Shown piece by piece: positions 7,100 to 15,975 of a DNA stretch of 60,705 nucleotides. This DNA comes from SAR202 cluster bacterium bin16. GTDB taxonomy: Bacteria > Chloroflexota > Dehalococcoidia > Lucifugimonadales > Australimonadaceae. Location of the stretch: positions 1 to 60,705 of the forward strand of contig MPMJ01000019.1 in assembly GCA_002238425.1 (NCBI GenBank), read 5' to 3'. The first letter of the stretch is position 1. Each line of letters opens with the position of its first letter. The notes beneath the pieces are model-generated. The model saw only the letters and a list, made by a program, of their open reading frames with translations, was not told the origin of the DNA and made no database searches. The position numbers and the translations under genes are program-made.

Positions 7100-8542
7100 T
7101 CAGTCGATGTGGTGTTTCGTGATGTCAAGCCGCTCGGCGAGGATGCCGGAGTGGTCCAGCCAGTCCAGCAGTTGGACGGGCGCGTGTTCGCCTGCACGGC
7201 GCACGGGCATGTCCTCTGGGCAGATGGCGAGTCCCTGTGCGAGCCCCATAGACGTGAGCAGGTTGGAGCCCTGCCCGCCGGTGAGACGCGCGTGCAACCC
7301 GTCCTCTCGGTGTTCGAGCGTCACGCGAGCGTACACGCGGCGCTCGTCAGTATTCAAGAGGTCGTCGTCCATCGTGGCGCGCACGGTGGGCAGCGGCTCT
7401 GGTTCACGGCCCATCATCTTCGCCAGGGCGGGCCTGCCCAGTTCCACGAGCGCCACGAGCGCGCTGACCGGATTGCCCGGCAGGCCAAGGTGCGGTACCT
7501 CGCGCCCGTCCGCCGCTCGCAGCAGCCCGAATGCGATGGGACGGGCGGGGCGCATGCGCACGGACCAGAAGTCGATGCTTCCCAGTTCAGCGAGCGTCTC
7601 CTTCACCATGTCGAAGGCGCCCGCGCTCACGCCCGCGCTCGTGATGAGCAGGTCGGCTTCGAGCCCCTGGCGGATCTTCGCGCGGAGGTCGTCCATGTTG
7701 TCGCGGGCGATGCCGAGCAGCACGGGCTCGGCGCCCCAGCGCCGCAGCGCCGTCGCCGTCCCGTAGCTGTTGCTGTCGAACAAGCGCCCAGGCTCGAGCG
7801 CTTCGCCGGGCGCTTGCACCTCGTCTCCGGTTGCGAGCACCGCGACGCGCGGCCTGCGCACGACGGCGGCGTCCGCGAAGCCGAACGAGGCGAGCAGGCC
7901 GATGGCGGGCGGGTCGAGCACGCGTCCCTTCTCCAGTATCAGCGCGCCCTTCGAGGCGTCCTCACCTGCAGGACGCATGTGGTCGCCGACGTGCGCGGCA
8001 TGGCGGATGGCGATGTACTGCAGGGCGAGGCCGGTGGAGCGCCGCTCCACCTCGTCCGTGAACTCGTAGGGGACGATGGCGTCCGCGCCATCGGGCGCCG
8101 GGGCGCCGGTCATGATGCGGACGGTCTCACCCTCGCGAACGGTTGCTGAGGGAAGTTGCCCCGCCTGCACCTGCCCCACGATCTCCAGCGTTACCGGCGA
8201 CGACTCGGACGCTCCGGCCACGTCCGCGGCGCGCACCGCGTAGCCGTCCATCGCCGAGTTCGTCAGGGCCGGGATGTCGAACGGCGAGTGCACGTCCTCA
8301 GCGAGCGTGAGCCCGTCAGCGTCGAGGAGGGGCACGCGTTCGACCGGCAATTCATGTACGAGGCGCAGCACGCGCTCAAGCGCGTCCTCGACGCTGAGCA
8401 TGTCAGCGGTGCGCGGGTGGGCGTGGGCGTGCTCAGCGTGCGCATGCCCGTGGTCGTGGGCATGCTCAGCGTGCGACTCATGGCCGCCGTGTCCGTGGGC
8501 ATGCTCGTGTTCGTGTCCGTGATGGTGGCCGTGCTCTGTCAT
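7100..8542 (-). CDS. moeA: Molybdopterin molybdenumtransferase MoeA with His-rich N-terminus
   Basis: Inserts molybdate into adenylylated molybdopterin, the last step of molybdenum cofactor synthesis. From about residue 50 the chain follows MoeA: FDIPALTNSAMDGYAVRAAD, the RIMTGAPAPDGADAIVP segment, then the MPT-binding core with VLATGDEV, DSNSYG, TSAGVSAGAFD and PHLGLPGNPVSALV. The first 43 residues contain 19 histidines interspersed with Gly, Glu and Ala, like nickel- or zinc-binding tails, and are not part of normal MoeA. The ATG at 8542 begins this tail; an internal start at MLSVEDALERVL (about residue 48) would give a standard-length protein. The upstream pheT ends 4 nt away. Confidence 0.92.
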   Translation of the reverse strand: MTEHGHHHGHEHEHAHGHGGHESHAEHAHDHGHAHAEHAHAHPRTADMLSVEDALERVLRLVHELPVERVPLLDADGLTLAEDVHSPFDIPALTNSAMDGYAVRAADVAGASESSPVTLEIVGQVQAGQLPSATVREGETVRIMTGAPAPDGADAIVPYEFTDEVERRSTGLALQYIAIRHAAHVGDHMRPAGEDASKGALILEKGRVLDPPAIGLLASFGFADAAVVRRPRVAVLATGDEVQAPGEALEPGRLFDSNSYGTATALRRWGAEPVLLGIARDNMDDLRAKIRQGLEADLLITSAGVSAGAFDMVKETLAELGSIDFWSVRMRPARPIAFGLLRAADGREVPHLGLPGNPVSALVALVELGRPALAKMMGREPEPLPTVRATMDDDLLNTDERRVYARVTLEHREDGLHARLTGGQGSNLLTSMGLAQGLAICPEDMPVRRAGEHAPVQLLDWLDHSGILAERLDITKHHID

Positions 8543-8546
8543 TGCG

Positions 8547-10937
8547 TTATGCCCTGAGCGACGCGCCGGTCTCGCGCTCCATGCGCTTCACGATGGCGGC
8601 GACGGCGTCGTTGACTTCGGCTGTTTCGAGCGTCTTGCTCGGCGATTGGAACTCCACTGTGAACGCGAGCGACTTCTTGCCCTCCGGCAACGAATCGCCC
8701 TCGAACAGGTCGAACAGCGTCGCTCGGACAACGAGCGGGCCGCTCTCAATTATGTCCTGCGCCTGCCGCGCGGGGACGGAGGCGTCCAGCACGAGCGCCA
8801 AGTCGCGTACGGCGCTGGGGTAGCGCGAGAATGCCGCGAACGAGGAGCGCATCTCGGGGATGTGCGGCACGAGGCATCGCAGGTCCAGTTCGATGAAGGT
8901 GGCCTGGGGGGCAGGGATGTCGTACTGCGTGACGGCCTGCGGGTTCAGTTCACCCACGACGCCCGCCTGCTCGCCCTTCACCAGCACCGCGGCGGCGCGT
9001 CCGGGGTGCAGCAGCGGGTCGCTCGTTCGCTCGAACGTGGCACTGAGCCCCAGCCGCGCCAGCGCGCATTCCACGACGCCCTTCGCGTCAAAGAAACCGA
9101 GGGGTTCCGCGTCCTGCTCCCAGAGCACGCTGCCGCGCGGGCCCGCGAGGACGGCGACAGCCGTCTCGCGCTCGTCCGGCAGGTCGCCGTCGCGCGGGAT
9201 GAACACCCGCCCGACCTCGAACATGGCGGCGCTACCCTGCTGGCGCATCGCGCTCGCGGCGCCGCGCAGGAGCGCGGGGCGGAGCGAGGTGCGCAGGTAC
9301 GCCTGCTCCTGGCTCATGGGGTTCGCGGTGCCGAGCGGGGCAGCGCCTTCCGGCAGAGCGGCGTCCTCTTCGCTGACGAGCGTGTGGAAGATCGTCTCCT
9401 GGAGCCCGAACGATACGAGCGCGTCCCGCACCTCCTCGCGCAGCTCGCGCTCCGGCTGCCGGATGGCCTCCGGCACGCGCCCGCCGAGCGGTTCACCCTC
9501 GACGGCGTCATAGCCGATCACTCTCGCGATCTCTTCGACGACGTCCTCCTCGATGCCGACGTCCGTCCGCCAGTAGGGCGGCACGACAGTCATCGTACCG
9601 CCGGCGCCCGGCTCGACGGCGAAGCCGAGGGAGGCGAGCACGCCCGATACCTGCTCGGTGGGGAAGTCGACCCCCAGCACGCGGCGCAGGCTCTCGTGGG
9701 AGAAAGGGATGCGGGGCGGGTCGCTCCTGCCGGGGAAGACGTCGTAAACGCCCTGCGCGACCTCGCCGCCCGCCGTCTCCAGAATGAGCCGCGTCGCGCG
9801 CAGCACCGCCCGCTCGGCGAGTTCAGGGTTCAGCCCCTTCTCGAACCGCAGCGAGGCGTCCGTGCGCAGTTTCAGGGTGTTGGACGTGCGCCGGGTGTTG
9901 ATGGCGTTGAACGTGGCCGACTCCAGCAGCACGTTCTGCGTGGCGTCCGTCATCTCGGAGTTCGAGCCGCCCATCACGCCCGCGAGGCCTATCGAGCGCT
10001 CGGGGTCGGCGATCATCAGCATGGGCGGGCGGAGTTCGTGCTCCTGGCCGTCGAGGCTCGTGAAGCGCTCGCCGTCCCCGGCGGGCCGGACGATGACCTT
10101 CGCGTCGCGCACCTCGTCGAGGTCGAAGGCGTGCAGCGGCTGGCCGTACTCCAGCATCACGTAGTTGGTCACGTCCACGACGTTGTTGATGGAGCGGTGG
10201 CCCGCGTCCTGAAGGCGTTGGCGCAGCCAGTCCGGCGACGGCCCGATGCGCACGCCGCGTACCAGCGTGCAGGTGTAACGCGAGCAGAGGGCAGGGTCGG
10301 CGATCTCGATGCTGATGCTGTCCGCTATTGCGCTGCCGCTCTCATCGTAAGCGGACGGAGGCTCGGTCACCTGCTCACCGGTGATGGCTGCCGCCTCGTG
10401 CGCTATGCCGAGCACGGAGAGGCAGTCGCCGCGGTTCGGGGTGACCTCGACCTCCAGCGCGCCGAACGACGGCAGCACGTCAGTGAGGGGCGTGCCGATC
10501 GGGCTCTCGTCCGGCAGCACGAGGATGCCCTCGTGTTCGTCGCTCAGCCCGAGTTCGCGCTCGGAGCAGACCATGCCCGCGGACTCGACGCCGCGTATAA
10601 CGGCTGCGGTCAGTTCCATCGGCTCGCCCGTCTTGCCGCTCGTGAGCATCGCTCCCACCCGTGCGAACGCGATCTTCTGGCCAGCCGCGACGTTCGGCGC
10701 GCCGCAGACGACGGTGGACGTCTCGCCGCCGGTGTCCACGTCGGCCAGCCGCAGCCGGTCGGCGTTCGGGTGCGGGCGCACGTCGAGGACGTGGCCGACG
10801 ACGACGTTGTCCCATCCGCCGCCGGGACCGGGGTCGTACGTCGTTTCCAGTCCGGCCATCGTGAGGCGGTGGGCCAACTCCGCCGGAGGCATCCGCAGCG
10901 GGACGTACTCGGCGAGCCAGGAAAGCGGAACTCTCAT
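8547..10937 (-). CDS. pheT: Phenylalanyl-tRNA synthetase beta subunit
   Basis: The 796-residue beta chain of PheRS; it carries the editing site and binds tRNA-Phe. The usual order is seen: N-terminal RVPLSWLAEYV, the OB-fold tRNA-binding domain (about 40-150, LDVRPHPNADRLRLADVD), the B3/B4 editing region, B5 (MLEYGQPLHAFDLDEV lies just before it), and the C-terminal FDX-ACB domain starting FSRYPSAVRDLALVLD. The ATG at 10937 begins at the family's normal N-terminus, with GGAGGG-like bases upstream; the longer open frame upstream is not conserved-looking. moeA follows 4 nt after the stop. It is unusually separated from pheS. Confidence 0.95.
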   Translation of the reverse strand: MRVPLSWLAEYVPLRMPPAELAHRLTMAGLETTYDPGPGGGWDNVVVGHVLDVRPHPNADRLRLADVDTGGETSTVVCGAPNVAAGQKIAFARVGAMLTSGKTGEPMELTAAVIRGVESAGMVCSERELGLSDEHEGILVLPDESPIGTPLTDVLPSFGALEVEVTPNRGDCLSVLGIAHEAAAITGEQVTEPPSAYDESGSAIADSISIEIADPALCSRYTCTLVRGVRIGPSPDWLRQRLQDAGHRSINNVVDVTNYVMLEYGQPLHAFDLDEVRDAKVIVRPAGDGERFTSLDGQEHELRPPMLMIADPERSIGLAGVMGGSNSEMTDATQNVLLESATFNAINTRRTSNTLKLRTDASLRFEKGLNPELAERAVLRATRLILETAGGEVAQGVYDVFPGRSDPPRIPFSHESLRRVLGVDFPTEQVSGVLASLGFAVEPGAGGTMTVVPPYWRTDVGIEEDVVEEIARVIGYDAVEGEPLGGRVPEAIRQPERELREEVRDALVSFGLQETIFHTLVSEEDAALPEGAAPLGTANPMSQEQAYLRTSLRPALLRGAASAMRQQGSAAMFEVGRVFIPRDGDLPDERETAVAVLAGPRGSVLWEQDAEPLGFFDAKGVVECALARLGLSATFERTSDPLLHPGRAAAVLVKGEQAGVVGELNPQAVTQYDIPAPQATFIELDLRCLVPHIPEMRSSFAAFSRYPSAVRDLALVLDASVPARQAQDIIESGPLVVRATLFDLFEGDSLPEGKKSLAFTVEFQSPSKTLETAEVNDAVAAIVKRMERETGASLRA

Positions 10938-11063
10938 GGTGGGAGGGCAGACTCCGAAAGGTAGTGCGTCAGGTAAGTATAACGGCAGGGCGAGGAATCG
11001 GCAGGGGATATAATGAAGGTGTGTCATGCGGAAGGCATGGGCACATGGGGAGGAGGGTGCTGC

Positions 11064-12383
11064 ATGACAGGTCGGCGTTCGATTGTCCACATTTCCCTGG
11101 GTCTGTTGTTCATAGCGCTGCTTGCCCTCGTGGCGGCGTGCAGCGGCGACGAGGGATCGTCCACTGAAGAGCCAGTCTCATCGCCAGCGGTGACGGCGTC
11201 CGAGGTTGAGGAGCCTGCCGCGTCCGATGCTGCGGCGTCTGACGCCCCGGCAGAGCCCACGCCCATGATGCCGGACTTCAACACGTCCGGAAACACGGGC
11301 GGAACCCTCGGCGACAACGCGCCGGAGTTCGCAGGCATCGACCAGTGGCTCAACAGCGAGCCCCTGACGATGGAAGGACTGCGCGGGGACGTCGTCCTCA
11401 TCGATTTCTGGACGTACACCTGCATCAACTGCATCCGGACTATGCCCTACCTGCGGGACTGGAACGAGAAATACGCAGACCTTGGGCTCACGATGATCGG
11501 GGTGCACACGCCGGAGTTCGATTTCGAGAAGATCACTGAGAACGTGAGCGCGGCCAACGAGGAGCTGGGCGTTGTCTGGCCGGTCGCGCAGGACAACGAT
11601 TTCCGCACGTGGCGCTCGTACAACAACCGCTTCTGGCCTGCGAAGTACCTGATAGACGCGAACGGCATCGTGCGGTACACGCACTTCGGCGAGGGCGCAT
11701 ACGACGAGACGGAGCACCACATACGCGCGCTGTTGGAGGAGGCTGGCAACGATGTGTCGGATATTGAGGGTGGTTCAGGTCCGGAGCCGACGCACGACGA
11801 GCGGGCGCGTGGCACGTCCCGCGAGAACAACGACTCTCAGACCCGCGAGATATACGGGGGCTGGCAGCGCAACGCGTCGAACTCCGGGTTGTACATCGCG
11901 CACCCGCAGTACTACGACGGGCAGGGAGTCGCGCAGTTCTACCGCGACCCGGGCGACCACCTGAACCAGTTCATGTACTTGCACGGCTTGTGGCGCTCGG
12001 ACCTCGAGGCGATAACCCACGCGCGGGAGACCGAGGACTACGAGGACTACATCGCACTCCGGTTCTTCGCTCGTACGGTCAACATCGTCCTCGACCTTGA
12101 GGAAGGCGTGGAGCCGTTCGAAGTCGAGGTCACGATCGCTGAGAGTCTGCCTCCGGACGCGGAGCGTGGGACAGAACTCGCCTACCGGCCGCTGACCGAG
12201 GACGAGGCGGGAGAGCATATCGTCATCGAGGGAGGGCGCAGCTACTTCGTGGTCGACGAGCCCGACCTGTACAACGTAATCTCGCTGCCTGAATTCGGGG
12301 ATGCTGAGTTGAAGTTCTCGTCGAACTCCCCGCACTTCGCGCTCTTCGCGCTCACGTTCGGCTCCTACAACGAGGTCTACTAG
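11064..12383 (+). CDS. TlpA/DipZ-like thioredoxin-domain lipoprotein (Cys version)
   Basis: A 439-residue extracytoplasmic lipoprotein. A signal helix ends in the lipobox LVAAC (Cys26), then comes an Ala/Ser/Pro/Glu linker to about residue 70. The thioredoxin domain (about 80-215) has the redox motif C120-I-N-C123 in FWTYTCINCIRTMPYL, followed by RTWRSYNNRFWPAKYLID. The C-terminal 200 residues (GIYGGW-like to FGSYNEVY) resemble the domain following thioredoxin in DipZ proteins. A role in reducing or oxidising extracytoplasmic disulfides is inferred. The ATG at 11064 is set by GGAGGAGGG upstream; the next gene is a shorter paralogue. Confidence 0.88.
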   Translation: MTGRRSIVHISLGLLFIALLALVAACSGDEGSSTEEPVSSPAVTASEVEEPAASDAAASDAPAEPTPMMPDFNTSGNTGGTLGDNAPEFAGIDQWLNSEPLTMEGLRGDVVLIDFWTYTCINCIRTMPYLRDWNEKYADLGLTMIGVHTPEFDFEKITENVSAANEELGVVWPVAQDNDFRTWRSYNNRFWPAKYLIDANGIVRYTHFGEGAYDETEHHIRALLEEAGNDVSDIEGGSGPEPTHDERARGTSRENNDSQTREIYGGWQRNASNSGLYIAHPQYYDGQGVAQFYRDPGDHLNQFMYLHGLWRSDLEAITHARETEDYEDYIALRFFARTVNIVLDLEEGVEPFEVEVTIAESLPPDAERGTELAYRPLTEDEAGEHIVIEGGRSYFVVDEPDLYNVISLPEFGDAELKFSSNSPHFALFALTFGSYNEVY

Positions 12384-12390
12384 GGGAAGG

Positions 12391-13068
12391 ATGCCGGACC
12401 TGCGCCTGCATACCACCATCCTCGGCGCGCTCGTTGTCGCGTGCCTCGGTGCGGCGTGCACATCGGAGTCCGGTCCTACGGCTACTCCCACTTCCACACT
12501 GGTCCCAACAGCGACGCCTACGCCTGTTCCCCTGCCTACGCCGGAGTTGCCCGCACTCGAGGTGTCAGGGAACTCCGGCGGCCTCATCGGCGACAGCGCA
12601 TCCGAGTTCACGGGCATCGAGCAGTGGCTCAACAGCGAACCGCTGACGATGGAGGAGTTGCGGGGGAAGGTGGTGCTTGTCGACTTCTGGACCTACACCT
12701 GAATCAACTGCATCCGTACCGTGCCGTACTTGAAAGACTGGAACGAGAAATACGCCAGAGACGGCTTCACGATCGTCGGCGTGCACACGCCGGAGTTCAG
12801 CTTCGAGAAGCTGACCGAGAACGTCATCGAAGCGGCAGCGGAGCTTGGCGTCGTCTGGCCCATAGCGCAGGACAACGACTTCCGCACGTGGCGCTCCTAC
12901 AACAACCGCTACTGGCCCGCGAAGTACCTGGTCGACGCGAACGGCGTCATCCGCTTCACCCACTTCGGCGAAGGCAGATACGAGCAGACCGAGCACCACA
13001 TCCGCGCGCTGATGGCGGAGGCGGGCTACGAGGTGCCGGACGTGACCGTTGGCAGAGAGGAGTCCTAG
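12391..13068 (+). CDS. Candidate selenoprotein: TlpA-like lipoprotein with UxxC motif (in-frame TGA)
   Basis: One continuous frame of 225 residues with a single internal TGA at 12700-12702. A signal peptide ends in lipobox LGAAC (Cys23), then a Thr/Pro linker and a thioredoxin domain. The TGA falls at residue 104, in FWTYT-[TGA]-INCIRTVPYL, precisely where the upstream paralogue has the first Cys of CINC, giving a U-I-N-C motif. Downstream coding (115 codons, RTWRSYNNRYWPAKYLVD, FTHFGEGRYEQTEHH) is fully conserved without frameshifts. A hairpin with SECIS-like geometry follows the TGA. The alternative is a recent TGC-to-TGA nonsense mutation. The gene starts 7 nt after the previous stop and ends 4 nt before the next start. 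Confidence 0.75.
12704..12733 (+). promoter_or_regulatory. Candidate bacterial SECIS element
   Basis: Directly after the in-frame TGA, TCAA (12704-12707) pairs with TTGA (12730-12733), and GTAC (12716-12719) pairs with GTAC (12726-12729) around the 6-nt loop CGTGCC. The apical loop begins 18 nt after the TGA and its second base is G. This fits the published bacterial SECIS description as I recall it (small apical loop with an early G, 16-37 nt after UGA). The Cys-coding paralogue has GGAC and CTAC at these positions and cannot form the upper stem. The lower stem is weak (asymmetric 8-nt bulge). Confidence 0.5.
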
Positions 13069-13072
13069 AACG

Positions 13073-13972
13073 ATGCGGCGCCTTCACTCCTCAGTTGTCA
13101 TGCTCGGAGCGGTCGTTGCCGCCCTGCTCGCTGCCGCATGCTCGCCGGAGCCGACACCTACCCCGACGCCGACTCCCACGCCGGAGATGCAGGAGTGGGA
13201 GCCCATCCTCGGCACGACGGTGCTCCGCACCGGAACGCAGCGCGTGGCGTTCCTGCTCGCCTCCGGCTCCGCGCTCGTGCGTGTGCCCGAGGCGACCGTG
13301 ACCACGACGTTCCTGGACGGCAGCGCCGAGGGCGAGACGGCGACGGCGCAGTTTCACGAGTGGCCGTTCGGCACGCGTGGCTCCTACGTAACACAGCTGA
13401 CATTCCCGGTGGTGGGCACGTGGCGGCTCGGCATCGAGGGCGAGGGAGGCGAAGCATCGCTGGAGATCCAGGTGGACGAGACGTCCATCGTGCGGGACAT
13501 CGGGCAGATCGGCGTCTTCAGCAACACGAAGACGCTGGACAGCGCAGGCGGCGACATCAGCAGCATCACATCCCACTTCAGGCCCGACCCGGCCCTGTAC
13601 GAGATAACCGTTGCGGAGTCGCTCTTCAGCGGCAGGCCGTCAGTCGTCGTGTTCGCGTCGCCCGCATTCTGCACGACGCCCACGTGCGGCCCGCAGGTGG
13701 AGACCGTCACGGAGTTGCGCGAGGCGTACCCGGATGCGGCGGACTACATCCACGTCGAGGTGTACGACAACCCGCACGAAATCCAGGGCGACCTCACGAA
13801 GGGCGTCCTCTCGCCCGTGCTTGCCGAGTGGGGTATAGACCAGGTCGAGCACTACCAGAACGAGTCGTGGACGTTCGTTCTTGGGGCGGATGGCCGCATC
13901 GCCGAGCGCTTCGAGGGCTACGCCACGTTCGAGGAACTGGAAGCGGCTCTACAGGCAGCGCTGGCCAGTTGA
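13073..13972 (+). CDS. Thioredoxin-like lipoprotein with CX4C motif
   Basis: A 299-residue lipoprotein. The signal helix ends in LAAAC (Cys23), followed by a TPTPTPTP spacer. Residues about 45-140 form a beta-rich domain. From about 180 a thioredoxin-like fold is suggested by RPSVVVFASPAFC(200)TTPTC(205)GP, LREAYPDAADYIHVEVYD and ESWTFVLGADGRIAERFEGYA. The two cysteines are four residues apart rather than two. The start is at 13073, with GAGAGGAG upstream and 4 nt after the previous stop. It forms a three-gene extracytoplasmic redox cluster with the two TlpA-like genes; its exact substrate is unknown. Confidence 0.8.
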   Translation: MRRLHSSVVMLGAVVAALLAAACSPEPTPTPTPTPTPEMQEWEPILGTTVLRTGTQRVAFLLASGSALVRVPEATVTTTFLDGSAEGETATAQFHEWPFGTRGSYVTQLTFPVVGTWRLGIEGEGGEASLEIQVDETSIVRDIGQIGVFSNTKTLDSAGGDISSITSHFRPDPALYEITVAESLFSGRPSVVVFASPAFCTTPTCGPQVETVTELREAYPDAADYIHVEVYDNPHEIQGDLTKGVLSPVLAEWGIDQVEHYQNESWTFVLGADGRIAERFEGYATFEELEAALQAALAS

Positions 13973-14011
13973 CGAGCGCGATCTCCCGCGACCGGCGTGG
14001 CCATCAGTCCC

Positions 14012-14434
14012 TTAGGCGTTGAGGTTCTCGAAGGCCTTGGTGAACCGGCCTGCGTGCGAGCGTTCGGCGCGGGCGAGCGTCTCGAACCACTCTGCGAGTT
14101 CGTCGAAGCCCTCATCGCGCGCGATCCTGGCGAATTGGGGGTACATCTCGGCGTAATCGTAAGTCTCGCCGGCGATGGCGGATTTCAGATTGTCCTCGGT
14201 GTTGCCGACGGGCTCGCCTGTCGCGGGGTCGCCGACCTCCTTGAGGAAGTCGAGGTGCCCGAAAGCGTGGCCGGTCTCGGCCTCTGAGATGTCCCGGAAG
14301 AGTCCGCCGATCTCGGGGTAGCCCTCAATGTCGGCGCGGCGTGCGAAGTAGAGGTAGCGCCGGTTGGCCTCGGACTCACGGGCGAACGCCGCTTTCAGGT
14401 TCGCCTCGCTCTGTGTACCTTGCAATCCTGCCAT
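14012..14434 (-). CDS. Rubrerythrin (short form)
   Basis: A 140-residue diiron protein that reduces peroxide in the cytoplasm. The four-helix ferritin-like pattern is visible: [20 protein letters not shown] (helix 1), [16 protein letters not shown] with E-x-x-H (helix 2), [17 protein letters not shown] (helix 3) and [12 protein letters not shown] (helix 4). The C-terminal rubredoxin domain of classical rubrerythrin is absent, as in many short forms. The ATG at 14434 has GAGGAG about 8 nt upstream. It has its own promoter and is divergent from glyA. Confidence 0.9.
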   Translation of the reverse strand: MAGLQGTQSEANLKAAFARESEANRRYLYFARRADIEGYPEIGGLFRDISEAETGHAFGHLDFLKEVGDPATGEPVGNTEDNLKSAIAGETYDYAEMYPQFARIARDEGFDELAEWFETLARAERSHAGRFTKAFENLNA

Positions 14435-14508
14435 TCGATATCTCCTCGGCGTTGGCGTGGGAGCCGCTGCAGGCGAGCGCTTCAATCGCCATGGGACTGG
14501 GGCTGTCG

Positions 14509-14537
14509 ACTATAGGGGGGGCTCCGGCATGGGTCAA
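14509..14537 (-). promoter_or_regulatory. Rubrerythrin promoter
   Basis: On the minus strand TTGACC (14532-14537) and TATAGT (14509-14514) are separated by exactly 17 nt, giving a good sigma70-type promoter with a leader of about 70 nt before the rubrerythrin ATG. The spacer contains a run of seven C. No obvious operator palindrome was seen. Confidence 0.6.
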
Positions 14538-14688
14538 CCCTGAGAGTCTTAATGCGTCATCATCGGTTTGCGGGCGTTCGGGCGTGGGGCATATCCTGTT
14601 CCTGAAGGGCGTGGCCGAGGGTTGCGAGCGCTCCTGGCGCTCCGTGGATGGCCTGATTCCCCCACATCAAGGACAGAGGTGGATTACC

Positions 14689-15933
14689 GTGAGCGTGTTG
14701 ATGGAGCGTGACCCCGAGATCGCAGAGGCCATCCGGAAGGAATCGGACCGGCAACGCCGGAACATCGTGCTCATCGCGTCGGAGAACTATGCGAGCCGCG
14801 CGGTGATGGAGGCACAGGGCTCTCCGCTGACGAACAAGTATGCGGAAGGCTATCCCGGACGCCGCTACTACGGCTCCTGCGAGTTCGTGGACATCGCCGA
14901 GCAGCTGGCCATCGACCGCGCGAAGGAGCTGTTCGGCGCGGAGCATGTGAACGTGCAGCCTCACGCCGGAGCAACCGCCAACATGGAGGCGTACGCCGCG
15001 CTCTGCGACATCGGCGACACCATCATGGGCCTACAGCTGGACCAGGGCGGGCACCTCACGCACGGCAGTCCGGTCAACTTCTCAGCCAAGCTGTACAACT
15101 TCGCGGCCTACGGCCTCGACCCCGAGACGGAGCAACTCGACTATGACGCCATCGCGGCGCAGGCGCGGGAGGTCCGGCCGAAGGTCATCGTGGCGGGATA
15201 CACGGCATATCCGCGGACGATAGATTTCGCGCGCTTCGCGGAGATTGCGGAAGAGGTTGGCGCCGTGCTCATGGTGGACATGGCGCACATAGCCGGGCTG
15301 GTGGCGGCAGGCGCGCACCCGTCGCCGCTCCCGCACGCGTCCGTCGTGACCAGCACGACGCACAAGTCGCTGCGGGGGCCGCGCGGCGCGTTCATCCTCA
15401 GCACGGAGGAGCATCGCCGGAACATAGACCGCGCGGTGTTCCCGTACGCCCAGGGCGGGCCGCTCATGCACGCTATCGCTGCGAAGGCAGTCTGCTTCGG
15501 CGAGGCGCTCCAGCCCGAGTTCAAGACGTACGGTCACCAGATCGTCGAGAACGCTCGCGCTATGGCCGCGGCGCTCGAGGGCGAAGGCCTGCGCATCGTC
15601 TCCGGCGGCACCGACAACCATCTGATGCTCGTGGACCTGAGGCCGCTCGGCTGGACGGGACAGGAAGCCGAGGAGGTGCTCGGCCGGGTTCGCATCACGG
15701 TGAACAAGAACGCCATCCCGAACGACCCGCAGCCGCCACGCGTCACGAGCGGTCTGCGGCTCGGCACGCCGGCCGTGACGGCGCGCGGGTTCGGCGTCGA
15801 AGAGTGCCAGAAGGTGGCGCAACTTCTCGTGCGGACACTGAACAACAAGGGCGACGACGCGGCGCTCAGCGCCATCGCTGACGAGGTTGGCCAGTTGACG
15901 GCCGGCTTCCCTGTGCCAGGGCTCGACGACTAG
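14689..15933 (+). CDS. glyA: Serine hydroxymethyltransferase
   Basis: PLP enzyme converting serine and tetrahydrofolate to glycine and methylene-THF; the main one-carbon source. The 414-residue length is normal. Visible: [40 protein letters not shown], the cofactor-binding region [15 protein letters not shown], and the PLP lysine in [15 protein letters not shown] at 14689 was chosen because AGAGGTG lies 6 nt upstream; ATG at 14701 is a possible alternative. Monocistronic-looking; the rpsF promoter follows the stop. Confidence 0.95.
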   Translation: MSVLMERDPEIAEAIRKESDRQRRNIVLIASENYASRAVMEAQGSPLTNKYAEGYPGRRYYGSCEFVDIAEQLAIDRAKELFGAEHVNVQPHAGATANMEAYAALCDIGDTIMGLQLDQGGHLTHGSPVNFSAKLYNFAAYGLDPETEQLDYDAIAAQAREVRPKVIVAGYTAYPRTIDFARFAEIAEEVGAVLMVDMAHIAGLVAAGAHPSPLPHASVVTSTTHKSLRGPRGAFILSTEEHRRNIDRAVFPYAQGGPLMHAIAAKAVCFGEALQPEFKTYGHQIVENARAMAAALEGEGLRIVSGGTDNHLMLVDLRPLGWTGQEAEEVLGRVRITVNKNAIPNDPQPPRVTSGLRLGTPAVTARGFGVEECQKVAQLLVRTLNNKGDDAALSAIADEVGQLTAGFPVPGLDD

Positions 15934-15939
15934 GCACGG

Positions 15940-15970
15940 TTGCCGTTCTCTCAGGCGCGCGTGCTATAAT
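15940..15970 (+). promoter_or_regulatory. Promoter of the rpsF operon
   Basis: A consensus TATAAT (15965-15970) preceded at 19 nt by TTGCCG (15940-15945). It lies 77 nt before the rpsF start, leaving room for the structured leader below. Confidence 0.65.
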
Positions 15971-15975
15971 CGCCA

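Noticed and set aside
8646-10964. Long open frame on the plus strand opposite pheT
   Set aside because: Typical antisense shadow of a high-GC gene; composition is Arg/Ala/Gly-rich with no family resemblance, while pheT is unmistakable on the other strand.
14486-14688. Glycine or SAM riboswitch upstream of glyA
   Set aside because: No recognisable aptamer core or terminator-like stem was visible in the 200-nt leader.
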